Shown here in pieces: positions 1-8,466 of a stretch of DNA of 26,119 bases. Within the stretch, counting starts at the first letter, position 1. Every line of letters starts with the position of its first letter. The stretch is taken from positions 1 through 26,119 of the forward strand of contig JAZRZP010000035.1 of NCBI GenBank assembly GCA_045601425.1, given 5' to 3'. The notes under the pieces were generated by a model that did no database searches, was not told where the DNA came from, and saw only the letters and a list, made by a program, of their open reading frames with translations. The translations under genes and the position numbers were made by a program. This DNA is from UBA1219 sp045601425. Lineage in GTDB: Bacteria; Bacteroidota; Bacteroidia; Bacteroidales; P3.

Positions 1-2
1 AG

Positions 3-1634
3 GAAGAACTTGACTACAGCAAGTTGAACCTCATCGGCGACCCGAAACCCATCACGGTGAACGCCACTCTGCCGAAATCCGCAAGTTTGGACAAGACAAC
101 CCTCAGCTCCGACGGAAAGGTGTGTTGGGAATCCGATGATACAATTACAATAAACGGCACCGAACTGGGAATAAGTGAAATTCTCTCGGATGGTGCCCTT
201 GCGGTGTTTGAAGGAGAAGTCGGCGACATAACCACCACCTACGGAAGCGGTTATTGGGCAACCTATCCCACCTCGCTCAACGCATCGGACTACACTGCAA
301 GCAGTGTTGACGTAACGTTGCCTGCCACACAGACCTACAGCGGTGACAATATTCCGAATTACATGGCGGCATTCAGCACTGCCAACGGCAGCAATCTGTC
401 ACTTTCTTTCAAGAACCTGTGCAGTATCGTAAAAATACCAGTAAGAGCCGCCGACGGAAAAACCGGTGATGCCGCAAAACTTTCCAGAATAGAAATAGTT
501 TCGAACAGGAATGTTTCAGGCAAAGCGACGGTGACCATGGATGGTGGCAACCCTTCGCTGGCAATTGACGGAGACGGAAGCAAGAAATTGATAGTGAATT
601 GTGGAAATAAAACGCTAAAATCCTACGACAGTCATGATGCTGACACATTCTGTATAATACTCCCTGCCGGCACGCACAATTTGACCGTAAAGTTCTATGA
701 CCATGCAGGCAAATTCATGAAAAAGACATTATCAAATGCAGGTCTTGACAGAAGCAGAATTTACAAAACCAACACAATTTACTTGGATGCCACTGAAGGA
801 GTACCTCTTTTCAGCGTGTCTCCTTCTGATAAAGTGATATTTTCTCCGGGGAACCTCCAGTACATAGGAAGTGCAGCAACCCCATACTTCAAATTCGCTG
901 ATAACCAGTGGATTTACATAGGAGGTTCAACCGGTTCGGGTCAGTTTACAACGTCTCAGAGAGCCAACAGGGACCTTTTCGGATACGGGACAAGCGGATA
1001 CAAGGGATTGCAACCATACGAATGCATAAATAACATTTCTTCTTATCCTAACACAGATATTGCAGGTACCGACTACGACTGGGGAGTATACAACAATATC
1101 TATAATCCTGCAACAGGGGAAACTGACGCCGCAGGCACATGGCGCATTCTTACAGCGGATGAATGGAAATACTTGTTGGTTACACGTAAAGTAAGTGTAA
1201 ATGGTACAGACAAAGCAACCTATTTTCTTGCCAACGTGAACGGCAGCAACGGTTTGGTTATTCTGCCCGACAACTGGGACGGCTCTCTTTTTGCAGGCAT
1301 TGTGTCATTTGACTTTGACAATGTGTACGGATTTCTTAACAATTTTACATATACATTCAACGAGAAAACTACTCCCACATGGTCAGACATGGAAGACCTT
1401 GGCGTAGCATTCTTGCCGGCATCCGGTGGACGAAGTAGCTCTGGAGGAACTCATCACACAGAGGCAAGTACCATGGGTTACCGTGGCGGGTATTGGACGG
1501 GAACTGTTGTCCCCAACAGAAATACCGCATACACTACATGGTTTAACGCCACCAATGAAATACGAGGAGGAACGAGCACTATCATGAGATCTATCGGTTA
1601 TGCAGTCCGCTTAGTAAAAGATGTAGTGGAATAA
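3..1634 (+). CDS. Fimbrillin-like / FISUMP-domain surface protein, 5' end cut by window edge
   Basis: The reading frame is open from base 3 to a TAA at 1632-1634, so the N-terminus, including any signal peptide or lipobox, lies outside the window. About 540 residues are visible. The first ~260 are rich in Ser, Thr, Asn and Gly and resemble Bacteroidales fimbrillin-like (Mfa-like) beta-sandwich proteins: a short WES-DDTITING-type segment, then VTLPATQTY, then an ILPAGTHNLTVKFYD strand. The second half, starting near FSVSPSDKVIFSPGNLQY, is typical of Bacteroidales FISUMP/DUF1566-like modules. Its markers are GTWRILTADEWKYLL, FLPASGGR, GYWTGT and a terminal GYAVRLV. Such proteins are usually outer-membrane lipoproteins exposed on the surface, often adhesin or fimbrial-tip components. 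Function here is inferred from architecture only, and the ligand is unknown. The TTG at base 24 should not be taken as the start, because the frame continues upstream of it. Confidence 0.75.
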   Translation, partial: EELDYSKLNLIGDPKPITVNATLPKSASLDKTTLSSDGKVCWESDDTITINGTELGISEILSDGALAVFEGEVGDITTTYGSGYWATYPTSLNASDYTASSVDVTLPATQTYSGDNIPNYMAAFSTANGSNLSLSFKNLCSIVKIPVRAADGKTGDAAKLSRIEIVSNRNVSGKATVTMDGGNPSLAIDGDGSKKLIVNCGNKTLKSYDSHDADTFCIILPAGTHNLTVKFYDHAGKFMKKTLSNAGLDRSRIYKTNTIYLDATEGVPLFSVSPSDKVIFSPGNLQYIGSAATPYFKFADNQWIYIGGSTGSGQFTTSQRANRDLFGYGTSGYKGLQPYECINNISSYPNTDIAGTDYDWGVYNNIYNPATGETDAAGTWRILTADEWKYLLVTRKVSVNGTDKATYFLANVNGSNGLVILPDNWDGSLFAGIVSFDFDNVYGFLNNFTYTFNEKTTPTWSDMEDLGVAFLPASGGRSSSGGTHHTEASTMGYRGGYWTGTVVPNRNTAYTTWFNATNEIRGGTSTIMRSIGYAVRLVKDVVE

Positions 1635-1660
1635 CAAGAACTAACGTAATTTCATGATTC

Positions 1661-1695
1661 GGGGGCCGCAGAAATGCGGCTTCCTTTTTTTTTTT
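1661..1695 (+). terminator. Rho-independent terminator after the surface-protein gene
   Basis: A 10-bp stem (six Watson-Crick pairs GCCGCA/TGCGGC, extended by two G-T and two G-C pairs) closes a GAAA tetraloop at 1671-1674 and is followed directly by eleven T residues at 1685-1695. It lies 27 bases after the TAA of the surface-protein gene and so ends that transcript. Confidence 0.9.
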
Positions 1696-1787
1696 GCGAA
1701 AGGCATTCTTTGATGCAAATCAAAACAATAAAACGGACATTGAGACGTTATTCGAGTTCCGAACATGCCCAAAAAAGAACAGAAAAG

Positions 1788-2369
1788 ATGAAGGAACTCA
1801 TATTCTCGACCAACAACAGCCACAAACTTTCGGAAGTACGCCAGCTTCTTGAGGGAAGGGTTGTGATAAGGAGTCTGAACGACATAAACTTGGAAGGCGA
1901 CATACCCGAAACCGCCGACACGCTGCAAGGCAATGCACTGCAGAAAGCCGAGTGGATATATTCACGCACCGGCAAGGACTGTTTTGCCGATGACACCGGA
2001 CTTGAAGTTGACGCTCTCGACGGAGCCCCCGGAGTATATTCGGCACGTTATGCCGGAGAGCATTGTTCCTTTGACGACAACATGAACAAACTCCTCAAGG
2101 CCATGGACGGGAAAGAGAACCGCAAAGCACGTTTCCGCACCGTAATATGCCTGATTGAAAACGGAGAAAGGCAATATTTCGAAGGCATTGTGGAAGGCAC
2201 CATCACCACGGAGAAACACGGAGCCGAGGGATTCGGCTACGACCCCATATTTCTGCCCGACGGATACGCACAGACATTCGCCGAGATGCCTCCTGAACTG
2301 AAAAACCTGATAAGCCACCGCGGCAGGGCTGTACAGAAATTAGTCGAACACCTGAAAAAACGCATGTAA
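1788..2369 (+). CDS. rdgB: Non-canonical purine NTP pyrophosphatase (RdgB/HAM1 family)
   Basis: This 193-residue protein hydrolyses ITP, dITP and XTP to the monophosphate plus pyrophosphate, keeping deaminated purines out of DNA and RNA. It acts in the cytoplasm, usually as a homodimer. Family signatures are all present: FSTNNSHKLSEV at the N-terminus, FADDTGLEVDALDGAPGVYS with the catalytic acidic pair, GFGYDPIFLPDGY for base and Mg binding, and a C-terminal SHRGRAVQKL. The frame is open back to 1674, but that extension crosses the upstream terminator region and carries no RdgB homology. The ATG at 1788, giving MKELIFSTNN, matches the usual start and length of the family. The next gene begins two bases after its TAA, so the two are probably cotranscribed. 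Confidence 0.95.
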   Translation: MKELIFSTNNSHKLSEVRQLLEGRVVIRSLNDINLEGDIPETADTLQGNALQKAEWIYSRTGKDCFADDTGLEVDALDGAPGVYSARYAGEHCSFDDNMNKLLKAMDGKENRKARFRTVICLIENGERQYFEGIVEGTITTEKHGAEGFGYDPIFLPDGYAQTFAEMPPELKNLISHRGRAVQKLVEHLKKRM

Positions 2370-2371
2370 CC

Positions 2372-2956
2372 ATGGAGGAAAAACTTTACCAGATACCGGA
2401 AATCCAGATAAAAGACCTCGGTGAAGACATTGACGACGCATACATGCTGACACTGATTGAACCGAGCACTGCCCTGTGCGTGCCGATAATCATCGGGAAG
2501 GCAGAAGGCCGGTATCTCGCCATTCTGCAGGAATCGGGCAAGACGGTTCGGCCAATCTCATACCACATCATACACTCGGTATGTCAGGAATTTTCTCTCA
2601 ACATCGAGAAAATCGTGGTCAACAAATTCAAAGAAGGCGTGTTCTATTCAACGATATTCATAAACGACGGCTTTTCCACAAAGACCTTTGACAGCCGCAC
2701 CTCCGATGCCGTGGCTCTGGCCATAGCCAGAAAGCCGTTCGTACCCATATTCGTAACGCAGACGGTACTTGAAGAAACCGGAGTTCCGATTGAAAAGGAA
2801 GACGACATTGTTCCCATTCAGGACGAAGAATCGGAGATTCTGGAAAAGCTGGCCGCACTCGAAACGCTTCAGCTGAAACACGAAGCCGAGGAAGAATACG
2901 AAAAAGCCGCCGAAATACAGGCTCAAATCGACCTGCTGAAAAAACGGCTTCTGTAG
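2372..2956 (+). CDS. DUF151 (bifunctional nuclease-like) protein with C-terminal UVR motif
   Basis: The protein has 194 residues. Residues ~1-135 match the DUF151 family: a CVPIIIGKAEGRYLAI segment, then FSTKTFDSRTSDAVALAIARK, which is the most conserved stretch of these proteins. Residues ~155-194 (LETLQLKHEAEEEYEKAAEI and onward to KKRLL) form a charged helical hairpin like the UvrB/UvrC interaction (UVR) motif. DUF151 is named after a plant protein reported to have DNase and RNase activity. Bacterial members have no settled role, so nuclease activity is an assumption here. The gene starts two bases after rdgB and is probably its operon partner, which would fit a nucleic-acid quality-control theme. 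The DUF151-UVR fusion occurs widely in Bacteroidota. Confidence 0.88.
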   Translation: MEEKLYQIPEIQIKDLGEDIDDAYMLTLIEPSTALCVPIIIGKAEGRYLAILQESGKTVRPISYHIIHSVCQEFSLNIEKIVVNKFKEGVFYSTIFINDGFSTKTFDSRTSDAVALAIARKPFVPIFVTQTVLEETGVPIEKEDDIVPIQDEESEILEKLAALETLQLKHEAEEEYEKAAEIQAQIDLLKKRLL

Positions 2957-3038
2957 CCTCCGGTTTTCTGGCACACTTTTTGCTTGGAACATTTTTGCAT
3001 AAGGCAGTATGCTGTCTTGGCATATAAACTTGCTTGCA

Positions 3039-3515
3039 ATGAACACTTTACCACAGTTAAACTTTCCCCCTTTCGAGTTCAGGACTCAAAGGAAAGGAGA
3101 CAGAACGGAAATATTCGACATAGTCAGGAAGAAGCATGTTGCACTGACCCCCGAGGAATGGGTTAGGCAGCACGTGGTGCATTATCTTCATTTCCACAGG
3201 AATTATCCTCTGGAACTCATGCAGACAGAAGGCAGCATAACACTGAACGGACTTTCGAAACGCTGCGACATCGTGGCATACGACCGTGCTCTGAAACCTG
3301 TGCTGCTGGTGGAATGCAAGCAACCTGACGTGCAGATAAGCCAAAAGACTTTCGACCAGATTTCACGCTACAATCTCGTCCTCAAAGTTCCCTACATGCT
3401 GATTTCCAACGGATTGCGACATTTCTGCTTTTCACTTGAAAAATCGGGAGACAGATTCCTGTACCACTCCGAAATTCCCGACTGGGAGGACATCAGCCAT
3501 GCAGGGGCGATGTAA
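3039..3515 (+). CDS. Solitary type I restriction HsdR-N-like (PD-(D/E)XK) protein
   Basis: This protein of about 158 residues resembles the N-terminal nuclease domain of type I restriction HsdR subunits (HSDR_N_2-type). With the start at the ATG at 3039, the PD-(D/E)XK core is visible: Asp77 in KRCDIVAYD, then Glu92 and Lys94 in LLVECKQPD. A downstream FDQISRYN gives a QxxxY-like motif found in this nuclease lineage. No helicase or translocase domain is attached, and no hsdM or hsdS gene lies nearby, so this is not a complete restriction system. The frame opens at 3009, but MNTLPQLNFPPFEF is how Bacteroidota homologues typically begin. A -7-like element, CATTTTTG, lies at 2990-2997 (one mismatch to TAnnTTTG). 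Stand-alone copies are common in Bacteroidota. The role is unknown, perhaps housekeeping DNA repair or processing. Confidence 0.82.
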   Translation: MNTLPQLNFPPFEFRTQRKGDRTEIFDIVRKKHVALTPEEWVRQHVVHYLHFHRNYPLELMQTEGSITLNGLSKRCDIVAYDRALKPVLLVECKQPDVQISQKTFDQISRYNLVLKVPYMLISNGLRHFCFSLEKSGDRFLYHSEIPDWEDISHAGAM

Positions 3516-3587
3516 CTAAAAGAGGAAAAATCCGTAACACATAGAGTATTTTTTTGTAAAAACCGAAAACTAAAACACAGACACTAA

Positions 3588-6005
3588 ATGAGAGACAAGT
3601 CACAACCGATAAGCAGACTTTTTGCCGACATGATAAGTGCAAAAGCCGAATTCATTCCCATTATCGGCGAAGAAGAAGAAGCGATACTACTTACCGATGA
3701 CAACAATCCGGAGTCATTGCCGTTGCTGCCGTTGCGCGGCAACGTGCTGTATCCCGGCGTGATACTTCCCGTTACGGCAGGGCGAAAAAAATCCATACAG
3801 TTGCTGAAACATGCCAACGGCAGCAACACCCGCATAGCCGTGGCAGCCCAGCGGAACAATGCCGAGGAACCGTCAATCGAAGACATTTTCAATATCGGGA
3901 CCATGGCACGCGTACTGAAGCTCCTTGAGATGCCCGACGGCAACACCATGGCAATTTTGCAGGGTGTGAAACGCTTGGAAATAAACGAAATAACATCCAC
4001 CGTACCCTTTTACACTGCCAAAGTGTCATATATCGAAGACCAGAAAGCTCCGAAACGCGACCGCGAATTCAAGGAACAGATTGCTCTCATCCGAAACCTG
4101 TACGAACAGATTGTGAAAGCTTCTCCCAACATACCGTCAGAGGCCGGATTTGCGACAAAGAACATCGAAAGTCCGCGCGTTCTGATGAACTTCATTGCCT
4201 CCCACCTCGAAATTTCGCTCGAAGAACGCCAGCGTTACCTTGAAATAAACGATATCAGAGAACGTGCCGACATAATCATTGCACTGCTCACCCGCGAACT
4301 CAAGACCATTGAAGTTCGTGATGAAATCAGCGAACGCGTGAAAAACGACATGGACAAGCAGCAGCGCGACTACATACTCGGGCAACAGCTCAAAACCATC
4401 CAGGAAGAACTCGGCGGAACTCCCGGAGAGCAGGAAATAATGGAACTCGAAGAACGTGCTTCAAAGAAGAAATGGGGCACCGACATTGCAGATACTTTCG
4501 CCAAAGAAGTTGAAAAGCTGAAACGCATTCCACAGCAATCACCCGACTATTCTACTCAATACAATTACCTGACCACACTTCTGGAACTTCCGTGGAACGA
4601 GTATTCCGAGGACAATCTCGACCTCGGCCACGCACAAAAAGTTCTCGACAGAGACCACTACGGGCTTGAGAAGATAAAGGAACGCATTGTAGAATACCTT
4701 GCGGTGCTCAAGCTCAAAGGCGACATGAAATCGCCCATACTCTGCCTCGTTGGTCCTCCGGGTGTGGGAAAGACATCACTGGGCAAATCGATAGCGGAAG
4801 CCGTGAACCGCAAATACATACGCGTTGCCCTTGGCGGTCTGCACGATGAAGCCGAGATACGCGGTCACCGCCGCACGTACATCGGAGCCATGCCGGGACG
4901 CATAATACAGAACATAAAGAAAGCCGGAACCTCAAACCCGGTTTTCGTGCTCGACGAAATAGACAAGGTTACCGGCATGACGCACAACGGCGACCCTTCG
5001 TCGGCGCTTCTGGAAGTCCTCGACCCCGAACAGAACACCACGTTCCACGACAATTACCTTGATTTGGATTACGACCTTTCGAAAATCATGTTCGTAGCCA
5101 CGGCCAACTCGCTTTCCACCATTCCCCCTGCCCTTCTCGACCGCATGGAAGTCATCGACATTGCAGGTTACCTTCTGGAAGAGAAACTGGAAATAGCCAA
5201 ACGCCACCTCATTCCCAAGCAACTTGCCGAACACGGTCTGAAAAAATCGCAAATCAGCTTTTCGACACAGGTGATAAGCGAAATCATAAACAACTACACA
5301 CGCGAATCAGGAGTACGACAGCTTGAAAAAGCCATCGCAAAAATCATACGCCACAAAGCAGTGAGGATTGCACGAAACGAAGAAACTCCCAAACCCGTGA
5401 AGAAGGATTCCCTGAAGGACATTCTCGGACTTCCGGTACACCGCAGCGAAGTTCGCGGCACCGACAGCGTGGGTGTAGTTACCGGACTGGCATGGACGAG
5501 TGTCGGCGGAGAGATTCTGTTCATAGAATCATCGTTGAGCAAAGGCAAAGGCAACCTCTCGATGACCGGCAACCTCGGCGACGTGATGAAGGAATCGGCC
5601 ACACTTGCCTACGAATATGTAAAATCCAATGCCGAAAGTCTCGGAATAGATCCGGAGATGTTCGAGAACCACAACGTACACATACACGTACCCGAAGGAG
5701 CCACGCCCAAAGACGGTCCTTCGGCGGGAATCACCATATTCACGGCTTTGGTTTCGGCATTCACAAGACGCAAGGTGCGCTCATGCTTTGCACTCACAGG
5801 CGAAATCACCCTGCGGGGAAGAGTCATGCCCGTGGGCGGCATCAAGGAAAAGATTCTTGCAGCCAAACGTGCCGAAATAACCGACATTGTACTGTGTTCC
5901 GAAAACCGACGCGACATTGAGGATATTCCACAGACGTATATTGAAGGACTTAATTTCCATTATATAAATGAAATTCACGAGGTCATACCTTTAATACTCA
6001 TTTAA
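3588..6005 (+). CDS. lon: ATP-dependent Lon protease
   Basis: This 805-residue soluble AAA+ serine protease degrades misfolded and regulatory proteins. All three domains are seen. The N-terminal LON substrate-binding domain begins near residue 45 (LPLLPLRGNVLYPGVILPV). The AAA+ module has Walker A GPPGVGKT at 389-396 and Walker B VFVLDEID with Asp456/Glu457. The Lon_C protease domain has catalytic Ser712 in PKDGPSAG and its lysine partner in GGIKEK (753-755), forming the Ser-Lys dyad. Length is in the normal range for bacterial LonA. The ATG at 3588 follows 72 gene-free bases. A TA-T7-G run at 3547-3556 resembles a stretched -7 element, but I see no matching -33 box. The PorE-like gene starts 13 bases after the stop, so read-through is likely. 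Confidence 0.98.
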   Translation: MRDKSQPISRLFADMISAKAEFIPIIGEEEEAILLTDDNNPESLPLLPLRGNVLYPGVILPVTAGRKKSIQLLKHANGSNTRIAVAAQRNNAEEPSIEDIFNIGTMARVLKLLEMPDGNTMAILQGVKRLEINEITSTVPFYTAKVSYIEDQKAPKRDREFKEQIALIRNLYEQIVKASPNIPSEAGFATKNIESPRVLMNFIASHLEISLEERQRYLEINDIRERADIIIALLTRELKTIEVRDEISERVKNDMDKQQRDYILGQQLKTIQEELGGTPGEQEIMELEERASKKKWGTDIADTFAKEVEKLKRIPQQSPDYSTQYNYLTTLLELPWNEYSEDNLDLGHAQKVLDRDHYGLEKIKERIVEYLAVLKLKGDMKSPILCLVGPPGVGKTSLGKSIAEAVNRKYIRVALGGLHDEAEIRGHRRTYIGAMPGRIIQNIKKAGTSNPVFVLDEIDKVTGMTHNGDPSSALLEVLDPEQNTTFHDNYLDLDYDLSKIMFVATANSLSTIPPALLDRMEVIDIAGYLLEEKLEIAKRHLIPKQLAEHGLKKSQISFSTQVISEIINNYTRESGVRQLEKAIAKIIRHKAVRIARNEETPKPVKKDSLKDILGLPVHRSEVRGTDSVGVVTGLAWTSVGGEILFIESSLSKGKGNLSMTGNLGDVMKESATLAYEYVKSNAESLGIDPEMFENHNVHIHVPEGATPKDGPSAGITIFTALVSAFTRRKVRSCFALTGEITLRGRVMPVGGIKEKILAAKRAEITDIVLCSENRRDIEDIPQTYIEGLNFHYINEIHEVIPLILI

Positions 6006-6018
6006 AAACAGCAATCCG

Positions 6019-7953
6019 ATGATGTTGCCCGAAATCACGAAACGTACGTTTTTGCCATGCCTGATATTTTCCGTCATGGCACTGTGGGCGAATTCTGCCG
6101 GAGCCCAGATTACGAAAAAAGCCGACAGGAAACTGGAACAGAAAGAGTATTCAGAAGCATTGCATCTGTATGTCAAATGTCTGGAAAACAAAAAGATAAA
6201 CCAAGCAACCACCATCGACATATACCACAAAATGGCACAATGCTACATGGCAATGAACTACTACAGGCCCGCATACAACTACATAAAGAAAGCGGTGTCT
6301 GCAAATCCTTCGTTTTCAGAATACTACCCACTCTACTGCGAAGCGGCCCACTGTGTGGGCGATTACGCAAATGAAACGCTCATACAATACAAGAATATGC
6401 AGTCTGCCTGCGATTCCAGCCTGAATCTCGGAAACAGCAGTTTCGTGAATACACTGTTTGCTTCGGAAAGCAACATCGAAAACACAAACGTCTCATTATC
6501 AAAGCAATATAAAATAAACACCTTCGGCAAGAACAGAGGTCTGGCTTTTTGGGGCGACAGGTTGCTTTACTCTACGAGCGGATTCCTGATATCGCCGCAA
6601 AGCAAGGATTACACATCGCAGATATCGGAATACACCGTGTTCAGTTCTCCGCACATCAACGGCACCATTTCGGATCCTAATCCCGAAATCGGCATTCCTG
6701 TATTGAGAAAAAACAACGTAACGGCAATTGCCGTACACCCGTCGTCGGCACTTTATTTCGTTTCTCTGCACAAGGGCATTCCCGAACTTTACGTTTCGAC
6801 AATGAACAAGGACAGTGTCTATTCCGGCAAAAAAGCCGTAAAAATCGGGGGAAGGAAACTGCCGGTAGAAAGTCTGGTGTTCAGCGAGGACGGCAACAGA
6901 ATGATTTTTTCAGCACAACTCACAGGCGGATTGGGCGGGAAAGACTTGTGGTACAGCGATTTGAAAGACGGGATATGGCAGGAACCCGTAAACATGGGCA
7001 ACAGGATAAATACGCCAAAAGACGAGATAACTCCCTCATTGTACGGCAGTTATCTATTCTATTCCTCAAACGGGCTGCCCGAAAACTTCGGCGGATTCGA
7101 CATTTACGGAATAGACTTGGACACATCGAAAGAAAGCTACCCCGAAAATCTGAAACTGCCGTACAACTCTTGTGCCGACGATTTCTCTCTCGTAGTGAAT
7201 TCCGAAGGCAACAGCGGCTTTCTGGTGAGCACACGCGACACATCGCTCCTCGACGATAAGATATACGGTTTTTCGCAAATACCCGATTTTACACTTTACC
7301 GGTGCCACCTTACCGACAATGCCGAAATGGCACAAAGCAATGCCGAAATAATAATAACGGAAAAAGAATCGGACAGAATCCTGTCGACCGCAAAAAGCGA
7401 CAGAAACGGTTATTTCAGTTTTTTCCTGAACAATAAAAAAAGCTGCCTCGTCGAAATCAGGAAAGAGAACTTTTTCCCGAAAATAACGGAGATAGGAAAA
7501 TCTTCAGGTTCTGAAAACGGCATTGGAAACAACACGTCAATCCTGTCCTTTTCCATCGAAGGTTTCGTGAACAACTCCGCTTACAGGCTCGAAGGCATCT
7601 TCCACCAGACGGCCGAGAGCGAAATTCATGAAAGTACAGGGCTGAAATCCCTGCTTTCTTTTCTGAAAAACAACCCCTATCTCGATGTCTATCTGCATCT
7701 GTTCGGGTATCTGTCTGACAACGACGATTTCAACGAACTGCTCAACAACCAGAGACTTGCCAATCTGAAAAATTTTCTCCAATCGCACGGCATAGCCAAA
7801 GACCGCATCAGACCCATAGCGTACTCCAACGAAATCCCGACAAACTTTCCACCAGTAAACCGCGAAAGCAACAGCACCTATGCGTTGTATTTTGTACTTA
7901 CACCACACGACAAACCTACAATGCTGCCAAATACAACAGAAATAAAACGATAA
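6019..7953 (+). CDS. PorE-like envelope protein: TPR, PD40 beta-propeller, CarboxypepD-reg/CnaB-like, OmpA-like domain
   Basis: A 644-residue exported protein. Residues 1-29 form a signal peptide with a likely signal-peptidase I site (SAGA before Gln30) and no lipobox cysteine. Residues ~32-135 look like TPR helices (KKADRKLEQKEYSEAL, YRPAYNYIKKAVSANP). Residues ~165-420 contain PD40/WD40-like blades (GGKDLWYSDL near 306, GGFDIYGID near 358). Residues ~425-480 resemble a carboxypeptidase-regulatory or CnaB-like fold (SDRNGYFSFFL). The C-terminus (~540-635) is a divergent OmpA-like peptidoglycan-binding domain, with Asp and Arg retained in GYLSDNDD and NNQRLANL. This order matches the T9SS protein PorE and its paralogues, which tie the outer-membrane machinery to the wall. 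Bacteroidota genomes carry several such proteins, so orthology to PorE itself is uncertain. It lies 13 bases after lon and abuts the next start codon. Confidence 0.8.
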   Translation: MMLPEITKRTFLPCLIFSVMALWANSAGAQITKKADRKLEQKEYSEALHLYVKCLENKKINQATTIDIYHKMAQCYMAMNYYRPAYNYIKKAVSANPSFSEYYPLYCEAAHCVGDYANETLIQYKNMQSACDSSLNLGNSSFVNTLFASESNIENTNVSLSKQYKINTFGKNRGLAFWGDRLLYSTSGFLISPQSKDYTSQISEYTVFSSPHINGTISDPNPEIGIPVLRKNNVTAIAVHPSSALYFVSLHKGIPELYVSTMNKDSVYSGKKAVKIGGRKLPVESLVFSEDGNRMIFSAQLTGGLGGKDLWYSDLKDGIWQEPVNMGNRINTPKDEITPSLYGSYLFYSSNGLPENFGGFDIYGIDLDTSKESYPENLKLPYNSCADDFSLVVNSEGNSGFLVSTRDTSLLDDKIYGFSQIPDFTLYRCHLTDNAEMAQSNAEIIITEKESDRILSTAKSDRNGYFSFFLNNKKSCLVEIRKENFFPKITEIGKSSGSENGIGNNTSILSFSIEGFVNNSAYRLEGIFHQTAESEIHESTGLKSLLSFLKNNPYLDVYLHLFGYLSDNDDFNELLNNQRLANLKNFLQSHGIAKDRIRPIAYSNEIPTNFPPVNRESNSTYALYFVLTPHDKPTMLPNTTEIKR

Positions 7954-8322
7954 ATGAACACAGAAGAAACCGGAAAAAGAATAGAAAAGGCACGGAATCT
8001 GCATCATTCCGGGCACAACTGCTGCCAGTCGGTAGTGCTGGCCTATGCCGACCTGCTTAACGCAGCCCCCGACACACTGTCGGATATTGCAAAACCGTTC
8101 GGCCGAGGAGTTTCTGGTCTCGGAGAAATATGCGGCTGCATATCGGGAATGGCCATGATTTGCGGCCTTACAGGCAACCCTGACAAAACGAAACTTTTGG
8201 CCGAAATCTTCAGGAACACAAACGGCGACATCAACTGCGGACGGTTGCTGAAACAAGGCAGAAAACCCTGCTCCGAACTCGTTTCCGATGCGGTAAGAAT
8301 ATTGGGAGAAAACATTTTTTGA
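7954..8322 (+). CDS. C-GCAxxG-C-C family cysteine-rich protein
   Basis: A 122-residue cytoplasmic-looking protein with the spaced cysteines of the C_GCAxxG_C_C family: Cys23 in GHNCCQSV, the GC core at 61-62 in EICGCISGM, Cys95 in INCGRLL and Cys106 in KPCSEL. Further cysteines at 24, 60 and 70 give a total of seven. Such clusters suggest metal or Fe-S binding or redox activity, and members often sit near electron-transfer genes, but the biochemical role is not established. The ATG follows immediately after the TAA of the PorE-like gene, which suggests translational coupling. No clear terminator follows. The C-terminus (DAVRILGENIF) ends cleanly before the gap preceding the convergent MATE gene. 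Confidence 0.85.
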   Translation: MNTEETGKRIEKARNLHHSGHNCCQSVVLAYADLLNAAPDTLSDIAKPFGRGVSGLGEICGCISGMAMICGLTGNPDKTKLLAEIFRNTNGDINCGRLLKQGRKPCSELVSDAVRILGENIF

Positions 8323-8466
8323 CATGAACGGCCACCTCATGAACAATATGTAACACTATCTGTCGTTTGTCCTGCTCTGCACAATGTGCTTCGAAATTAT
8401 TGCCGGAACACAAAGACTGCCGACAATATCTTTGCAAAGCCGTTCACCGTGGCACGGTACCCCCGC
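8323..8466. other. Gene-free gap between C-GCAxxG gene and MATE gene
   Basis: These 144 bases hold no supported gene. A TATCTTTG octamer on the plus strand (8427-8434) looks like a -7 element but has no -33 at the proper distance. A short perfect inverted repeat ACCGT-GGC-ACGGT lies at 8447-8459, without a T-tract, near the end of the MATE gene. Neither is strong enough to call as a promoter or terminator. Confidence 0.4.

Noticed and set aside
1674..1787. N-terminal extension of RdgB by 38 residues
   Set aside because: The extension starts inside the terminator hairpin and has a non-family sequence. MKELIFSTNN at 1788 is the normal family start.
3039..3515. A type I restriction-modification locus
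   Set aside because: Only the nuclease-like N-terminal domain is present, with no motor, methylase or specificity genes in the window.
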